The notes beneath the pieces are model-generated. The model had not been told where the DNA came from, made no database searches, and saw nothing but the letters and a program-made list of their open reading frames with translations. Below, piece after piece: positions 7,790 to 16,571 of a stretch of DNA of 64,000 nt. Numbering within the stretch: position 1 is the stretch's first letter; every line of letters starts with the position of its first letter. Location: positions 310,001 through 374,000 of the forward strand of contig NZ_OBMI01000003.1 of the NCBI RefSeq assembly GCF_900199185.1, given 5' to 3'. The stretch is from Sphingomonas guangdongensis. Its GTDB lineage: Bacteria; Pseudomonadota; Alphaproteobacteria; Sphingomonadales; Sphingomonadaceae. Made by a program: the position numbers and the translations under genes.

Positions 7790-9412
7790 ATGACCGACTT
7801 CCTCGGCCTCGACGAACCGCCGCAGCCGCAGAGCGGTGCCGCCTATCGCGTGCTCGCGCGCAAGTATCGCCCGCAGACGTTCAGGGAGCTGATCGGCCAG
7901 GACGCGATGGTCACGACGCTCGCCAACGCGATCCGGCGCGACCGGCTGGCGCACGCGTTTCTGCTGACCGGCGTGCGCGGGGTCGGAAAGACCTCCACCG
8001 CGCGGCTGATCGCGAAGGCGCTTAACTGCATCGGCCCGGACGGGCAGGGCGGGCCGACGATCGATCCGTGCGGTCAGTGCGAGCCGTGCCGCGCGATCGC
8101 GGAAGGGCGCCACATCGACGTGATCGAGATGGATGCCGCCAGCCACACCGGCATCGACGACATCCGCGAGATCATCGAGGCGTCGCGCTACGCCGCGGTC
8201 AGCGCGCGCTACAAGATCTACATCATCGACGAAGTCCACATGCTGTCGAAGGCCGCCTTCAACGGCCTGCTGAAGACGCTGGAGGAACCGCCCGGCCACG
8301 TGAAGTTCCTGTTCGCCACGACGGAGGTGAACAAGGTTCCGGTCACCGTCCTGTCGCGCTGCCAGCGCTTCGACCTGCGGCGCATCCCGGCCGAGCTGCT
8401 CGCAAAGCATTTCGCGGGCGTCGTCGCGGCGGAGGGCGTGCAGGCGGAGCCGGAAGCGCTGGCGCTGATCGCGCGCGCGGCAGAGGGGTCGGCGCGCGAC
8501 GGGCTGTCGATCCTTGACCAGGCGATCGCCCATGCCGGGATCGGCGGCGGTGCGGTGTCGGCGGGCGACGTGCGCGACATGCTGGGACTGTCGGATCGCG
8601 GTGCGATCCGGGCGCTGTTCGGGCACCTGCTTGCCGGGGAGGCGGCGGAAGCGCTCCGCCTGCTCCGCCAGCAGTACGACCTCGGCGTCGATCCCGCCGC
8701 GGTGCTCAAGACGCTGCTTGAGACGGTCCACGGCGTCACGCTGGTGAAGCTCGGCACCGACCTGTCGGCGAGCCAGGCCGCCGAGGAGCAGGCGGTCATG
8801 GCCAAATGGGCGACCGCGCTCTCCTACCCGGTGCTTCACCGGCTCTGGCAGCTGCTGCTGAAGGGGCATGAGGAGGTCGGGCGCGCGGCCCTGCCGATCG
8901 AGACGGCGGAGATGGCGCTGCTCCGCCTCGTCCACGCCGCCACGCTGCCCGATCCCGGCGAACTGGCGCGCGCGCTGGCGGCCGGGTCGCCCCCGGCGGC
9001 TGCCCCGGTCGCGCCGCCGCCGAGCCCCGCGGAGGCGCCGCTTCCGGCGACGGTCGCGGCGCTGGCCGACCTGCTCGACGCGAGCAACCGTCACCTGCTC
9101 GCGGCCGGCGTTCGCAACCGGCTGCGTCCGATCCGCTACGCGCCGCCCGAGCTGGTCGCGAGCAACGCGACGCCGCTGCCGGCCGACTTCGCCCGCGATC
9201 TCGCGACCGAGCTGCGCGCGATCACCGGCCGGCAGTGGAAGATTACCACCGATGCGGCACCCGGCGAGCCGACCCTCGCCGAGCAGGCGGCGAGCGCCAA
9301 GGAGACCGAGCGTGCGGCGGTGCTTGCCTCGCCGATCGTGGCGGCGGCGCTTGAGAGTTTTCCCAACGCCGAGCTGATCGGCTGGACCACCAACGGAGTA
9401 CGGCACGCATGA
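7790..9412 (+). CDS. dnaX: DNA polymerase III subunit tau/gamma
   Basis: 540-residue clamp-loader ATPase. Near the N-terminus are the RFC-like start YRVLARKYRPQTF, Walker A GVRGVGKTSTA (about 61-71), a four-cysteine zinc module with CGQCEPC, and Walker B IIDEVHM, followed by sensor LSRCQRFDLRR. The middle carries the clamp-loader collar domain, then an Ala/Pro-rich linker (about 395-425) and a C-terminal tau-like region to the end. I saw no obvious slippery run for a gamma frameshift. It overlaps ybaB by four bases (ATGA), the usual dnaX-ybaB coupling. Confidence 0.96.
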   Translation: MTDFLGLDEPPQPQSGAAYRVLARKYRPQTFRELIGQDAMVTTLANAIRRDRLAHAFLLTGVRGVGKTSTARLIAKALNCIGPDGQGGPTIDPCGQCEPCRAIAEGRHIDVIEMDAASHTGIDDIREIIEASRYAAVSARYKIYIIDEVHMLSKAAFNGLLKTLEEPPGHVKFLFATTEVNKVPVTVLSRCQRFDLRRIPAELLAKHFAGVVAAEGVQAEPEALALIARAAEGSARDGLSILDQAIAHAGIGGGAVSAGDVRDMLGLSDRGAIRALFGHLLAGEAAEALRLLRQQYDLGVDPAAVLKTLLETVHGVTLVKLGTDLSASQAAEEQAVMAKWATALSYPVLHRLWQLLLKGHEEVGRAALPIETAEMALLRLVHAATLPDPGELARALAAGSPPAAAPVAPPPSPAEAPLPATVAALADLLDASNRHLLAAGVRNRLRPIRYAPPELVASNATPLPADFARDLATELRAITGRQWKITTDAAPGEPTLAEQAASAKETERAAVLASPIVAAALESFPNAELIGWTTNGVRHA

Positions 9413-9732
9413 AGAGCATCGAAGACATCATGGCCATGGCCCAGAACGTTCAGAGCGAGCTCAGCAAGGCGCAGGCGACGCTCGACACGATCGAGGTGGA
9501 GGGCGTGTCCGGCGGCGGACTCGTCAAGGTCCGGGCGTCGGCCAAGGGCCGGATCATCGGCGTCGACATCGACGAGTCGCTGCTGCAGCCGAGCGAGAAG
9601 GGGATGGTCGAGGACTTGGTCGCCGCCGCGCTCAACGACGCACGGGCGAAGGCCGATGCGGCGTCCTCCACCGAGATGGGCAAGCTGACCAGCGGGCTGC
9701 CGCTTCCGCCCGGGTTCAAGCTGCCGTTTTGA
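9409..9732 (+). CDS. ybaB: YbaB/EbfC family nucleoid-associated protein
   Basis: 107 residues with the family core: MAMAQNVQSELSKAQATLDTIEVEG, then GGGLVKVRASAKGRIIGVDIDESLL, and a C-terminal helix ending KLTSGLPLPPGFKLPF. Dimeric DNA-binding protein that typically sits between dnaX and recR. Here recR does not follow; a stress-type promoter and a small membrane protein come next. Start ATG 9409 overlaps the dnaX stop. Confidence 0.93.
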   Translation: MKSIEDIMAMAQNVQSELSKAQATLDTIEVEGVSGGGLVKVRASAKGRIIGVDIDESLLQPSEKGMVEDLVAAALNDARAKADAASSTEMGKLTSGLPLPPGFKLPF

Positions 9733-9747
9733 TCGCCGCTCGTCGCG

Positions 9748-9772
9748 GGAACAGCTCCGCTCGTCTGACGTT
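9748..9772 (+). promoter_or_regulatory. Candidate EcfG (general stress sigma) promoter
   Basis: GGAAC at 9748-9752 and CGTT at 9769-9772 with exactly 16 bases between, an exact match to the known alphaproteobacterial EcfG consensus. It is 34 bases before the ATG of the small membrane protein at 9807 and outside any other gene. Confidence 0.7.
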
Positions 9773-9806
9773 CAGCCCGCATCCGTAACGATGTGTGAGG
9801 TGCGTT

Positions 9807-10073
9807 ATGACCGATTACCGCGACGAGACGACGACCACGACGACCACGACCGGTCCTGCACAGCCGAACGTCACCGTTGTCGAGCGCCGCGGCGGCGGCG
9901 GCGGGCTGATCATCGGCCTGCTGGTGCTGATCGCGGTGTGCGTCGGCGCGTATTTCCTCTTCGTCCAGAGCAACAGCGAGGTCCGAAAGAACAATGCGGT
10001 CGCGGGTGCTGCACAGGATGTCGGCGATGCGGCCAAGGACGTCGGCGATGCGGCCAAGAAGGCGGTCGACTAA
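9807..10073 (+). CDS. 88-residue small membrane protein behind a stress promoter
   Basis: A threonine-run N-terminus (eight consecutive Thr after DE), then basic RRGGGGG, one transmembrane helix (LIIGLLVLIAVCVGAYFLFV) and a polar tail with a direct repeat DVGDAAKDVGDAAKKAVD of amphipathic character. Start ATG 9807 with GAGG six bases upstream. The promoter at 9748-9772 suggests expression under general stress. Resembles the small stress proteins common in sphingomonads; no enzymatic domain seen. Confidence 0.75.
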   Translation: MTDYRDETTTTTTTTGPAQPNVTVVERRGGGGGLIIGLLVLIAVCVGAYFLFVQSNSEVRKNNAVAGAAQDVGDAAKDVGDAAKKAVD

Positions 10074-10081
10074 GGTGTTTT

Positions 10082-10315
10082 CAGTCCGGACTTGACTCGG
10101 GTCCAGCATCGGCACGAGGCGACACTTTCACGTGAGCTAGGCGTCGCCGGATCACTGAACCCGCTCTTTGCCGGGGTGACGATTGTTGTAGGGCGCCGAT
10201 CCCCACTCTCGTCACCCCGAAGTTTATTCGGGGTCCATGGCTCCGCAAGCGCTTCTACAGTTGCTGAGATCGACACTCGCGCATGGCCGGACCTCGGCTT
10301 GCGCCGGGGTGAAGA
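10082..10315. repeat. Cluster of degenerate GTCACCCC-type palindromic repeats
   Basis: The 320-base gap between the small protein and mtgA holds no gene. It contains four degraded arms of the repeat seen in the prp operon: near 10083-10108, 10172-10183 (CCGGGGTGACG), 10210-10237 (CGTCACCCCGAAG...) and 10287-10312 (CGCCGGGGTGAAG). They are arranged as two inverted pairs. Sequence divergence suggests old insertions. Confidence 0.65.
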
Positions 10316-10394
10316 TTAGGGTTGTACGCCTTCCTTGACTGACGCCCCGGCGAACGCGAGGGTCCAGTTCCATCGCTAGGCGGTTAACGCCACG

Positions 10395-11120
10395 CTATTG
10401 CAGGCACGCGTCCAGCCCGTCTCGCCGCACAACCCCGATCCGGCGGCTGATCGAATTGCCGTAGCGCCGCGTGAACCCTCGCGGCGATATTCCGGCACGC
10501 TTCTTGGGCAGCGGCAGCACCGCGGCGAGTTGCGCCGCCTCGCGCGTGCTCAGCGCGCCCGCGCCGTGACGGAAATAGCGCCGGGCGCCTGCTTCGACTC
10601 CATAGGTGCCGATCCCCGTCTCCGCGACGTTCAGGTAGACCTCCATGATCCGTCGCTTGCTCCAAAGTGCCTCGATCAGCAGCGTGAAATAAGCCTCCGC
10701 CCCCTTGCGGACGTAGCCACCGCCCTGGAACAGGAACACGTTCTTGGCAGTCTGCTGGCTGATGGTGGAGCCGCCGCGGATCCGACCGCCCTTGCTGTTG
10801 CGGTAGGCGGCGGCGGCGATCGCCTGGTAGTCGAAGCCGTTGTGGCTGCAGAAGCGCGCGTCCTCCGCCGCGATCGCCGCGCGCGGCATGTCGGCATCGA
10901 TCCGCTCCAGCGGCAGCCAGTGCCGGGTGGCGCCGTGCCCGCCGACCATGTCGCCGATCATCGTCCAGGTGATCGGCGGCGGCACGAAGCGGTAGAGAAG
11001 GGTGATTGCGACCGACACGAGCAGGAAAGCGAGCACGAGCTTCAGCAGGAAGCGAGACACCCGGCGCAAGAACCCACCGGCGGGAGAGCGTCGAACGCGG
11101 TGGCGAGAAGCGGCGGCCAT
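10395..11120 (-). CDS. mtgA: Monofunctional peptidoglycan glycosyltransferase
   Basis: 241 residues from ATG 11120 (a TTG at 11156 would add 12 residues). An N-terminal basic stretch and one membrane anchor (FLLKLVLAFLLVSVAITLLY) are followed by a GT51 domain: AEDARFCSHNGFD with the catalytic glutamate, GGSTISQQTAKNVFL, RKGAEAYFT and KRRIMEVYLNVAETG. There is no transpeptidase domain, so it only polymerises lipid II. It follows rpoH on the same strand after 41 bases and may share its transcript. Confidence 0.93.
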   Translation of the reverse strand: MAAASRHRVRRSPAGGFLRRVSRFLLKLVLAFLLVSVAITLLYRFVPPPITWTMIGDMVGGHGATRHWLPLERIDADMPRAAIAAEDARFCSHNGFDYQAIAAAAYRNSKGGRIRGGSTISQQTAKNVFLFQGGGYVRKGAEAYFTLLIEALWSKRRIMEVYLNVAETGIGTYGVEAGARRYFRHGAGALSTREAAQLAAVLPLPKKRAGISPRGFTRRYGNSISRRIGVVRRDGLDACLQ

Positions 11121-11161
11121 TACGCCGCTGCTAGCCAGCCGCAGCGACGCTGCCAAGCGGA

Positions 11162-12067
11162 TCAGGCGCTCGCCAACATCCGCTTGCCGCCGGCCAGCCG
11201 CATCATCGCCTTCTGCAGCTTCTCGAATGCGCGCACCTCGATCTGGCGGACCCGCTCGCGACTGACGCCGTAGACCTGCGAGAGCTCCTCCAGCGTCTTG
11301 GGATCGTCGGTCAGGCGCCGCTCAGTCAGGATGTGCTTCTCGCGGTCGTTCAGGTCGTCCATCGCCTCGACCAGCATGTCGTGGCGCACGTCGGCCTCCT
11401 GCGCGTCGGCGACGATCGAATCCTGAAGCGGTGAGTCGTCGGCAAGCCAATCCTGCCACTGCCCCTCGCCATCCTCGCGCATCGGCACATTGAGCGACGT
11501 GTCGCCACCCATCGCCATGCGGCGGTTCATGGAGGTGACCTCCTCCTGCGTCACGCCCAGATCGGTCGCGATCTTGGCTAGGTGCTCGGGGCTGAGGTCG
11601 CCCTCCTCGAAGGCATCGAGCTTCGATTTCATCCGCCGCAGGTTGAAGAACAGTTTCTTCTGCGCGGCGGTGGTGCCCATCTTCACCAGGCTCCAAGATC
11701 GCAGGATGAACTCCTGAATGCTCGCGCGAATCCACCACATCGCATAGGTCGCCAGCCGGAAGCCGCGATCCGGCTCGAACTTCTTGACGCCCTGCATCAG
11801 GCCGATGTTGCCCTCCGAGATCAGCTCGGAAACGGGCAGGCCGTAGCCGCGGTACCCCATCGCGATCTTCGCGACGAGGCGGAGGTGGGAAGTCACGAGC
11901 TGCGCCGCCGCCTCGGGATCGCCGTGCTCCTGGAAGCGCTTGGCGAGCATGTATTCCTGTTCCGGCGCCAGGATCGGGAACTTCTTGATCTCGGCAAGAT
12001 AGCGGTTGAGGCTCTGCTCCCCGCCAAGCGCAGGGATCGTCGCGGGGACGTTGCTGCCGGTTGCCAT
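11162..12067 (-). CDS. rpoH: RNA polymerase heat-shock sigma factor RpoH (sigma-32)
   Basis: 301 residues, full family length. Region 2 carries DLISEGNIGLMQGVKKFEP-like sequence (here ELISEGNIGLMQGVKKFEPD) and GFRLATYAMWWIRASIQEFI. The RpoH box QKKLFFNLRR is intact. Region 4 has LEELSQVYGVSRERVRQIE, the -35-binding helix-turn-helix. ATG 12067 follows AGGGAG. It sits 56 bases after rluD on the same strand. Alphaproteobacteria often have two RpoH paralogues; only this one is in view. Confidence 0.96.
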   Translation of the reverse strand: MATGSNVPATIPALGGEQSLNRYLAEIKKFPILAPEQEYMLAKRFQEHGDPEAAAQLVTSHLRLVAKIAMGYRGYGLPVSELISEGNIGLMQGVKKFEPDRGFRLATYAMWWIRASIQEFILRSWSLVKMGTTAAQKKLFFNLRRMKSKLDAFEEGDLSPEHLAKIATDLGVTQEEVTSMNRRMAMGGDTSLNVPMREDGEGQWQDWLADDSPLQDSIVADAQEADVRHDMLVEAMDDLNDREKHILTERRLTDDPKTLEELSQVYGVSRERVRQIEVRAFEKLQKAMMRLAGGKRMLASA

Positions 12068-12123
12068 GATGGTGGAACTCCCTTCTGTCGCGCGGCTTCG
12101 CCGGTGCGAAACAACGACGGACG

Positions 12124-13071
12124 TTATACGTGAAGCTGGTTGAACAGTTCCTGCATGTCAGCAGGCAGTACGCTTTCGAACGCCAAAGCGTGGCTATTGA
12201 TCGGGTGGATGAACCCGAGATGCGCGGCATGCAATGCCTGACGCGTGAAACCGAGCGTTTCCAGAACCGCGCGGTGCGCAGGCCGGATACGACCGTACAC
12301 CGGATCGCCGAGCAGCGGATGACCGATCGAGGCCATATGGACGCGGACCTGGTGCGTGCGGCCGGTTTCCAGCCGGCACTCGACCATCGCCGCCTCGCGC
12401 AGCGGGCGATCGAGCCGGTAGTGCGTGACCGCGCGCTTCCCTTCCGCCACGATCGCGACCTTTTTGCGGTTCTGCGGGCTGCGCGCGAGCGGTGCGTCGA
12501 CCGTTCCCGTCGGCGGGTTGGGGCGGCCGGCGACGATCGCCTGGTAGCGGCGATTGATCGAGTGCGCCTTGAATTGCCTCGCGAGGCCGACATGGGCCCG
12601 GTCAGTCTTCGCCGCCACCATCAGCCCGGAGGTGTCCTTGTCGATCCGGTGGACGATGCCGGGCCGGGCGACACCGCCGATCCCCGACAGGCTGCCCCCG
12701 CAATGATGGAGCAGTGCGTTGACCAGCGTGCCGTCGGGGTTGCCGGCGGCGGGATGCACGACCAGCCCGGCGGGCTTGTCGATGACGATCAAATGGTCGT
12801 CCTCGTAGACGACCTCCAGCGCGATCGCCTGCGCCTCGTTGTGCGCCGGCTCCGGCGCGGGCACCGTGATGCGGAAGGCGCCGCCACCCGGTGCCTTGCG
12901 TGCGGGATCGCGGATCAGCCCGTCCGGTCCCGTCACCGCGCCAGAGGAGATCAGCGCCTTGATCCGTTCGCGTGACAGGGTCGGCACCGCCTGCGCAAGC
13001 GCCCGGTCCAGTCGCCAGCCGTCCGCCTCGCCGGCGATCCGTGCTTCGATAATGGAAACCCCCCGGTCCAT
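12124..13071 (-). CDS. rluD: 23S rRNA pseudouridine synthase, RluD type
   Basis: 315 residues: an N-terminal S4 RNA-binding domain (about 15-80) and a catalytic domain with VVHPAAGNPDGTLVNALL and the motif GIVHRIDKDTSGLMV, whose aspartate is catalytic. ETGRTHQVRVHM completes the active site. Expected to modify helix 69 of 23S rRNA. It starts at ATG 13071, back to back with the JAMM gene only 12 bases away, so the two promoters must overlap. RluD subtype is assigned from length and S4 domain. Confidence 0.9.
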   Translation of the reverse strand: MDRGVSIIEARIAGEADGWRLDRALAQAVPTLSRERIKALISSGAVTGPDGLIRDPARKAPGGGAFRITVPAPEPAHNEAQAIALEVVYEDDHLIVIDKPAGLVVHPAAGNPDGTLVNALLHHCGGSLSGIGGVARPGIVHRIDKDTSGLMVAAKTDRAHVGLARQFKAHSINRRYQAIVAGRPNPPTGTVDAPLARSPQNRKKVAIVAEGKRAVTHYRLDRPLREAAMVECRLETGRTHQVRVHMASIGHPLLGDPVYGRIRPAHRAVLETLGFTRQALHAAHLGFIHPINSHALAFESVLPADMQELFNQLHV

Positions 13072-13083
13072 GTGCCACGAAAG

Positions 13084-13497
13084 ATGGTGATGAGCCTGCA
13101 GATTTCAAGGTCGTTGCGCGATCGGATCGTTGCCGAAGCCGCTGCCGTTCCGCGGCTGGAAGTATGCGGCTTGCTGCTGGGACGAGCCGGTCTGGTGACA
13201 GGAGCGCCCGCCTGCCGCAACGTCGCCGCCGACCCCACCCGCGCGTTTGAGATCGATCCCGCGGCCCTCATCGCCGCGCACCGGGCGGCGCGAGCGGGCG
13301 GGCCGGATATCATCGGCTGCTGGCACTCGCACCCGTCGGGAAATGCGCGACCATCGGCCGCCGACGCAGCAGCGGCGCTCGACCCCAGTTGGTGGTGGCT
13401 GATCGTGGCGGGGGGCGAGGTCGGAGCCTTCCGCGTCGTTCCGTCCGGGCCGATCCATGGCCGCTTCGCGCCCGTGGCGCTCGCGGCGACGCCATGA
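13084..13497 (+). CDS. JAMM/Mov34 metalloprotease domain protein (M67 family)
   Basis: About 137 residues forming one JAMM domain. The zinc site is complete: a glutamate in LEVCGLLLG, then GCWHSHPSGNARPSAADAA with both histidines and the aspartate. Bacterial stand-alone JAMM proteins remove ubiquitin-like or small sulfur-carrier tails; no ThiS/MoaD-like partner gene is next to it, so the substrate is unknown. Start is uncertain among GTG 13072, ATG 13084 and ATG 13090, none with a strong ribosome site. Divergent from rluD. Confidence 0.85.
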   Translation: MVMSLQISRSLRDRIVAEAAAVPRLEVCGLLLGRAGLVTGAPACRNVAADPTRAFEIDPAALIAAHRAARAGGPDIIGCWHSHPSGNARPSAADAAAALDPSWWWLIVAGGEVGAFRVVPSGPIHGRFAPVALAATP

Positions 13498-13564
13498 CGG
13501 CTAAGCGGTTGCGGCGGCGCGGCCATCGCGCGTAAGGCGGCCGCTTGCCAGAGGAGCCGCCGTC

Positions 13565-14206
13565 TTGACCATCGCGCCGATCGACTTCGCCAGCCTGCTC
13601 TGCTCGCGCCTGTGCCACGATCTGCTGAGCCCGATCGGCGCGCTCAACAACGGCCTGGAGCTGCTCGCGGACGAGAATGATCCGGCCATGCGCCAGCGCT
13701 GCCTGGAGTTGCTGGGGGAGAGTGCGCGGGCGTCGGCGAACAAGCTGAAGTTCTTCCGCCTGGCATTCGGCGCGGCAGGCGGCTTCGGCGACGCGGTCGA
13801 CACGCGTGAGGCGCAGGCGGCGGTGACCGGGTTGTTCGGCGACAACCGCCGGGTGAGCATCGGCTGGATGGTCGACGAGTCGCAGCTGCCCAAGGGCGCG
13901 GTCAAGGTGCTCCTCAACCTGGCGCTGATCGGCGGCGACGCGCTGGTCCGTGGCGGGCAGCTCGATATCGGGGCGGAGCGGGTCGATGAGCAGGTCGAGA
14001 TCGTGATCCGCGCAGAGGGACCGCGGATCATCCTGGACGAGGAACTGCGCGCGGCGCTTGCCGGGGAGGGCGGAGATACGCCGCTCACGCCGCGTGCGGC
14101 GGCGGCGCATCTGGTTCACGCACTGGTGGCGGAGCGCGGCGGCAGCCTGCAGGTCTCGCCCCCCGACGCGCCGCAGCTGCTGTTCGGTGCTGCCTTCGCG
14201 GCGTAA
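13565..14206 (+). CDS. chpT: Histidine phosphotransferase ChpT
   Basis: 213 residues. The N-terminal helix FASLLCSRLCHDLLSPIGAL carries the phospho-accepting His18 in the dimeric four-helix bundle, followed by a degenerate ATPase-like domain that does not bind ATP. In Caulobacter this protein relays phosphate from CckA to CtrA and CpdR. TTG 13565 is the likely start: GAGGAG lies eight bases upstream and no ATG is available. It stands 55 bases before cheA on the same strand. CckA and CtrA are outside the window. Confidence 0.88.
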   Translation: MTIAPIDFASLLCSRLCHDLLSPIGALNNGLELLADENDPAMRQRCLELLGESARASANKLKFFRLAFGAAGGFGDAVDTREAQAAVTGLFGDNRRVSIGWMVDESQLPKGAVKVLLNLALIGGDALVRGGQLDIGAERVDEQVEIVIRAEGPRIILDEELRAALAGEGGDTPLTPRAAAAHLVHALVAERGGSLQVSPPDAPQLLFGAAFAA

Positions 14207-14261
14207 ACGCCGATTTAACCAGCACCGTCCATGGTCACGGCCGAACAGGGCCTAGGGATCG

Positions 14262-16571
14262 ATGGACGAGCTTCTTCAGGAGTTCATTGCGGAAACGCGC
14301 GAGACGCTCGACGCGCTCGGCGGCGAGATCGTCGCGTGGGAGGCGGATCCGTCCGACCGCGCGCGCCTCGATGCGATCTTCCGCTTCGTGCATACGGTGA
14401 AGGGCAGCTGCGGCTTCCTTGACCTGCCCCGCCTAGCCCGCCTCAGTCATGCGGCGGAGGACGTGCTGGCGGCGGTGCGCGAGGGGACGCGCGCACCCGA
14501 TCGCGCGCTGGTCGACGCGGTGCTCGCGATCGTCGACCGGATCGGCCAGCTTGTGGAGGCGATCGAGGGCGGCGTCTCGCTGGACGACAGCGGAGAGGAT
14601 GAGCTGATCGCGGCGCTGGCGGAGGGCAGCCTCGCGGCCGCACCGGTCAGTGTCGGCATCGCCAGCCGCGCGCCGTCGCGGAGCGTCCGGCTGAACGTCG
14701 AGCTGCTTGATCTCATGATGTCGGGCATGTCTGACATGGTGCTCGCCCGCAACGAGCTCGCCCGGCGGCTGCGGGTCGAGAACCCGGATCCCGACCTGGA
14801 GGCGGCGCTGGAGCGGCTGTCCGCGACCGTTGCCGAGATGCGCGACACCGTCACGCGGACCCGCATGCAGAAGATCGAGTCTCTCTTCTCCGCGCTGCCC
14901 CGGATGGTGCGCGACACGGCAGCCGCGGTCGGCAAGTCGGTATCGGTTCATGTCGAGGGATCGGAGGTCGAGCTCGACCGCGAGATGATCGAGGTGATGC
15001 GCGACCCGCTGGTTCACATCATCCGCAACTCGATAGACCACGGGATTGAGGTCCCGGCCGAGCGTCGCCGCCGCGGCAAGCGCGAGAACGGCCGCCTGTG
15101 CGTCTCCGCTCGTCAGTCGGGCAATCAGATCGTGCTGGAGATCGCCGACGACGGCGCCGGAATCGACGTCGACCGCGTTATCGCCAAGCTGGTCAGGAAC
15201 GGCGCGCGCGACGAGCGCGAACTCCGGCAACTGTCGGACAAGGCGAAGCTCGACCTGATCTTCGAGCCCGGTCTTTCGACAAAGGACGAGGTGACCGAGA
15301 TCTCCGGTCGCGGTGTCGGGATGGATGTCGTCCGTGCCGCCCTCGAGCAGATCGGCGGCCGGATCGAGCTCGACAGCGTGCTCGGCCGCGGGCTGACCAT
15401 CACCATCCACGTGCCGCTCACGCTCTCGATCATCCCGACGATCATCTGCGGGGTTGGCGATCAGCACTACGCCATTCCGCGCCAAGCGATTGAGGAGATC
15501 GTGAGCGAGGGTGCCGAGTCGATTCGCGTTGACCGGCTCGGCGGCGGATCGGTGGTGCGGGTGCGCGACCGCCGACTGCCGCTGGTCGACCTGTCCGAGC
15601 GGCTGGCGATTCCCAGCCACGCTGCCCCTGGCGGGCGGATGCTCGCGATCGTGACAACTGGTACCGGCAGCTTTGCCGTCGCGGTCGATCAGGTGCTCGA
15701 CGCGGAGGAGCTGGTCATCAAGCCGGCGGCCCCCGCGATCATGGCCTGCGGGCTGTTCGCAGGACAGACGCTCCCCGACACCGGCAAGCCGATGCTGATG
15801 ATCGATTGCGCCGGCCTCGCCAGCGACGCCGGGCTGTCGTTCGTGCGCGAAGCGATGGTCGATGACGAACCCGCCGCCGCGGAAGTGTCGCAGCCACCGG
15901 CGCTTCTGTTCCGCGACCTCGACGGCGAGGTTCGTGCGATCCCGCTCGCGGTGGTCGACCGTGTCGATGGCCTGGCCGACGGCCTCATCGGCGTGAGCGC
16001 GGGCAAGCTGCGGCTGACCACCGATGGTCAGATCGTGCCGCTCGCCGCCTTTGGCGCGTGGCAGGACCGCGCCAATCTGAGCGTGCTGCGCCTGCGCGAC
16101 GGCACGACCGAGATCGGCTACGCCATCGTCGAGCCGCTCGACATCGTGACCCTGCCGGCGGAGGTGCTGCCGCCGATCACCCCGGGCGTCGTCGCGGGCA
16201 CCGTCCTCATCAACGACGCGCCGGTCGAGCTGGTCGACCCGCACTGGCTGTTCGCGACGCTCGCCGATGCGGCGCCGCTCAGCGATCCTGCGGCGCGTCC
16301 GCTCTGCCTGATCGACCCGGAAGACAGCTGGCTGGAGAGCTTCGTGCGTCCGATGCTGGAGCGGTCCGGCTACCGCGTCGCCGCGACCGCCGCACCGGGG
16401 GAAACGCCGGTCGCGACCATCTGCACGGGACCGAGCGTCATCAACGACAACAAGGTGGTGCGGCTGCGTCCGGAGCCGACCGGCCACGTCGACAGTATCT
16501 ATCGCTACGACAGGGAGGCGATCCTGGCCGCCGTTGCCGTCCGCGCCTCGGCGTTAGGGAGCCGCACATGA
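14262..16571 (+). CDS. cheA: CheA-type chemosensory histidine kinase with C-terminal CheW-like and degenerate receiver regions
   Basis: 769 residues. Hpt domain with phospho-His44 in FVHTVKGSCGF; no clear P2 domain; dimerisation helices (about 145-215); ATPase with DPLVHIIRNSIDHGIE, ADDGAGID and SGRGVGMDVVRAALE; first CheW-like domain (about 390-520). Beyond the usual end there is a second CheW-like stretch (about 545-680) and then LCLIDPEDSWLESFVRPMLE, which resembles the start of a receiver domain, but the expected phospho-aspartate strand reads ATICTGPS, so it cannot be phosphorylated normally. It overlaps cheW by four bases. Confidence 0.9.
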   Translation: MDELLQEFIAETRETLDALGGEIVAWEADPSDRARLDAIFRFVHTVKGSCGFLDLPRLARLSHAAEDVLAAVREGTRAPDRALVDAVLAIVDRIGQLVEAIEGGVSLDDSGEDELIAALAEGSLAAAPVSVGIASRAPSRSVRLNVELLDLMMSGMSDMVLARNELARRLRVENPDPDLEAALERLSATVAEMRDTVTRTRMQKIESLFSALPRMVRDTAAAVGKSVSVHVEGSEVELDREMIEVMRDPLVHIIRNSIDHGIEVPAERRRRGKRENGRLCVSARQSGNQIVLEIADDGAGIDVDRVIAKLVRNGARDERELRQLSDKAKLDLIFEPGLSTKDEVTEISGRGVGMDVVRAALEQIGGRIELDSVLGRGLTITIHVPLTLSIIPTIICGVGDQHYAIPRQAIEEIVSEGAESIRVDRLGGGSVVRVRDRRLPLVDLSERLAIPSHAAPGGRMLAIVTTGTGSFAVAVDQVLDAEELVIKPAAPAIMACGLFAGQTLPDTGKPMLMIDCAGLASDAGLSFVREAMVDDEPAAAEVSQPPALLFRDLDGEVRAIPLAVVDRVDGLADGLIGVSAGKLRLTTDGQIVPLAAFGAWQDRANLSVLRLRDGTTEIGYAIVEPLDIVTLPAEVLPPITPGVVAGTVLINDAPVELVDPHWLFATLADAAPLSDPAARPLCLIDPEDSWLESFVRPMLERSGYRVAATAAPGETPVATICTGPSVINDNKVVRLRPEPTGHVDSIYRYDREAILAAVAVRASALGSRT

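Noticed and set aside
7127-9406. 759-codon open frame opposite dnaX
   Set aside because: Arg/Ala-rich shadow with no domain; dnaX motifs on the other strand are unambiguous.
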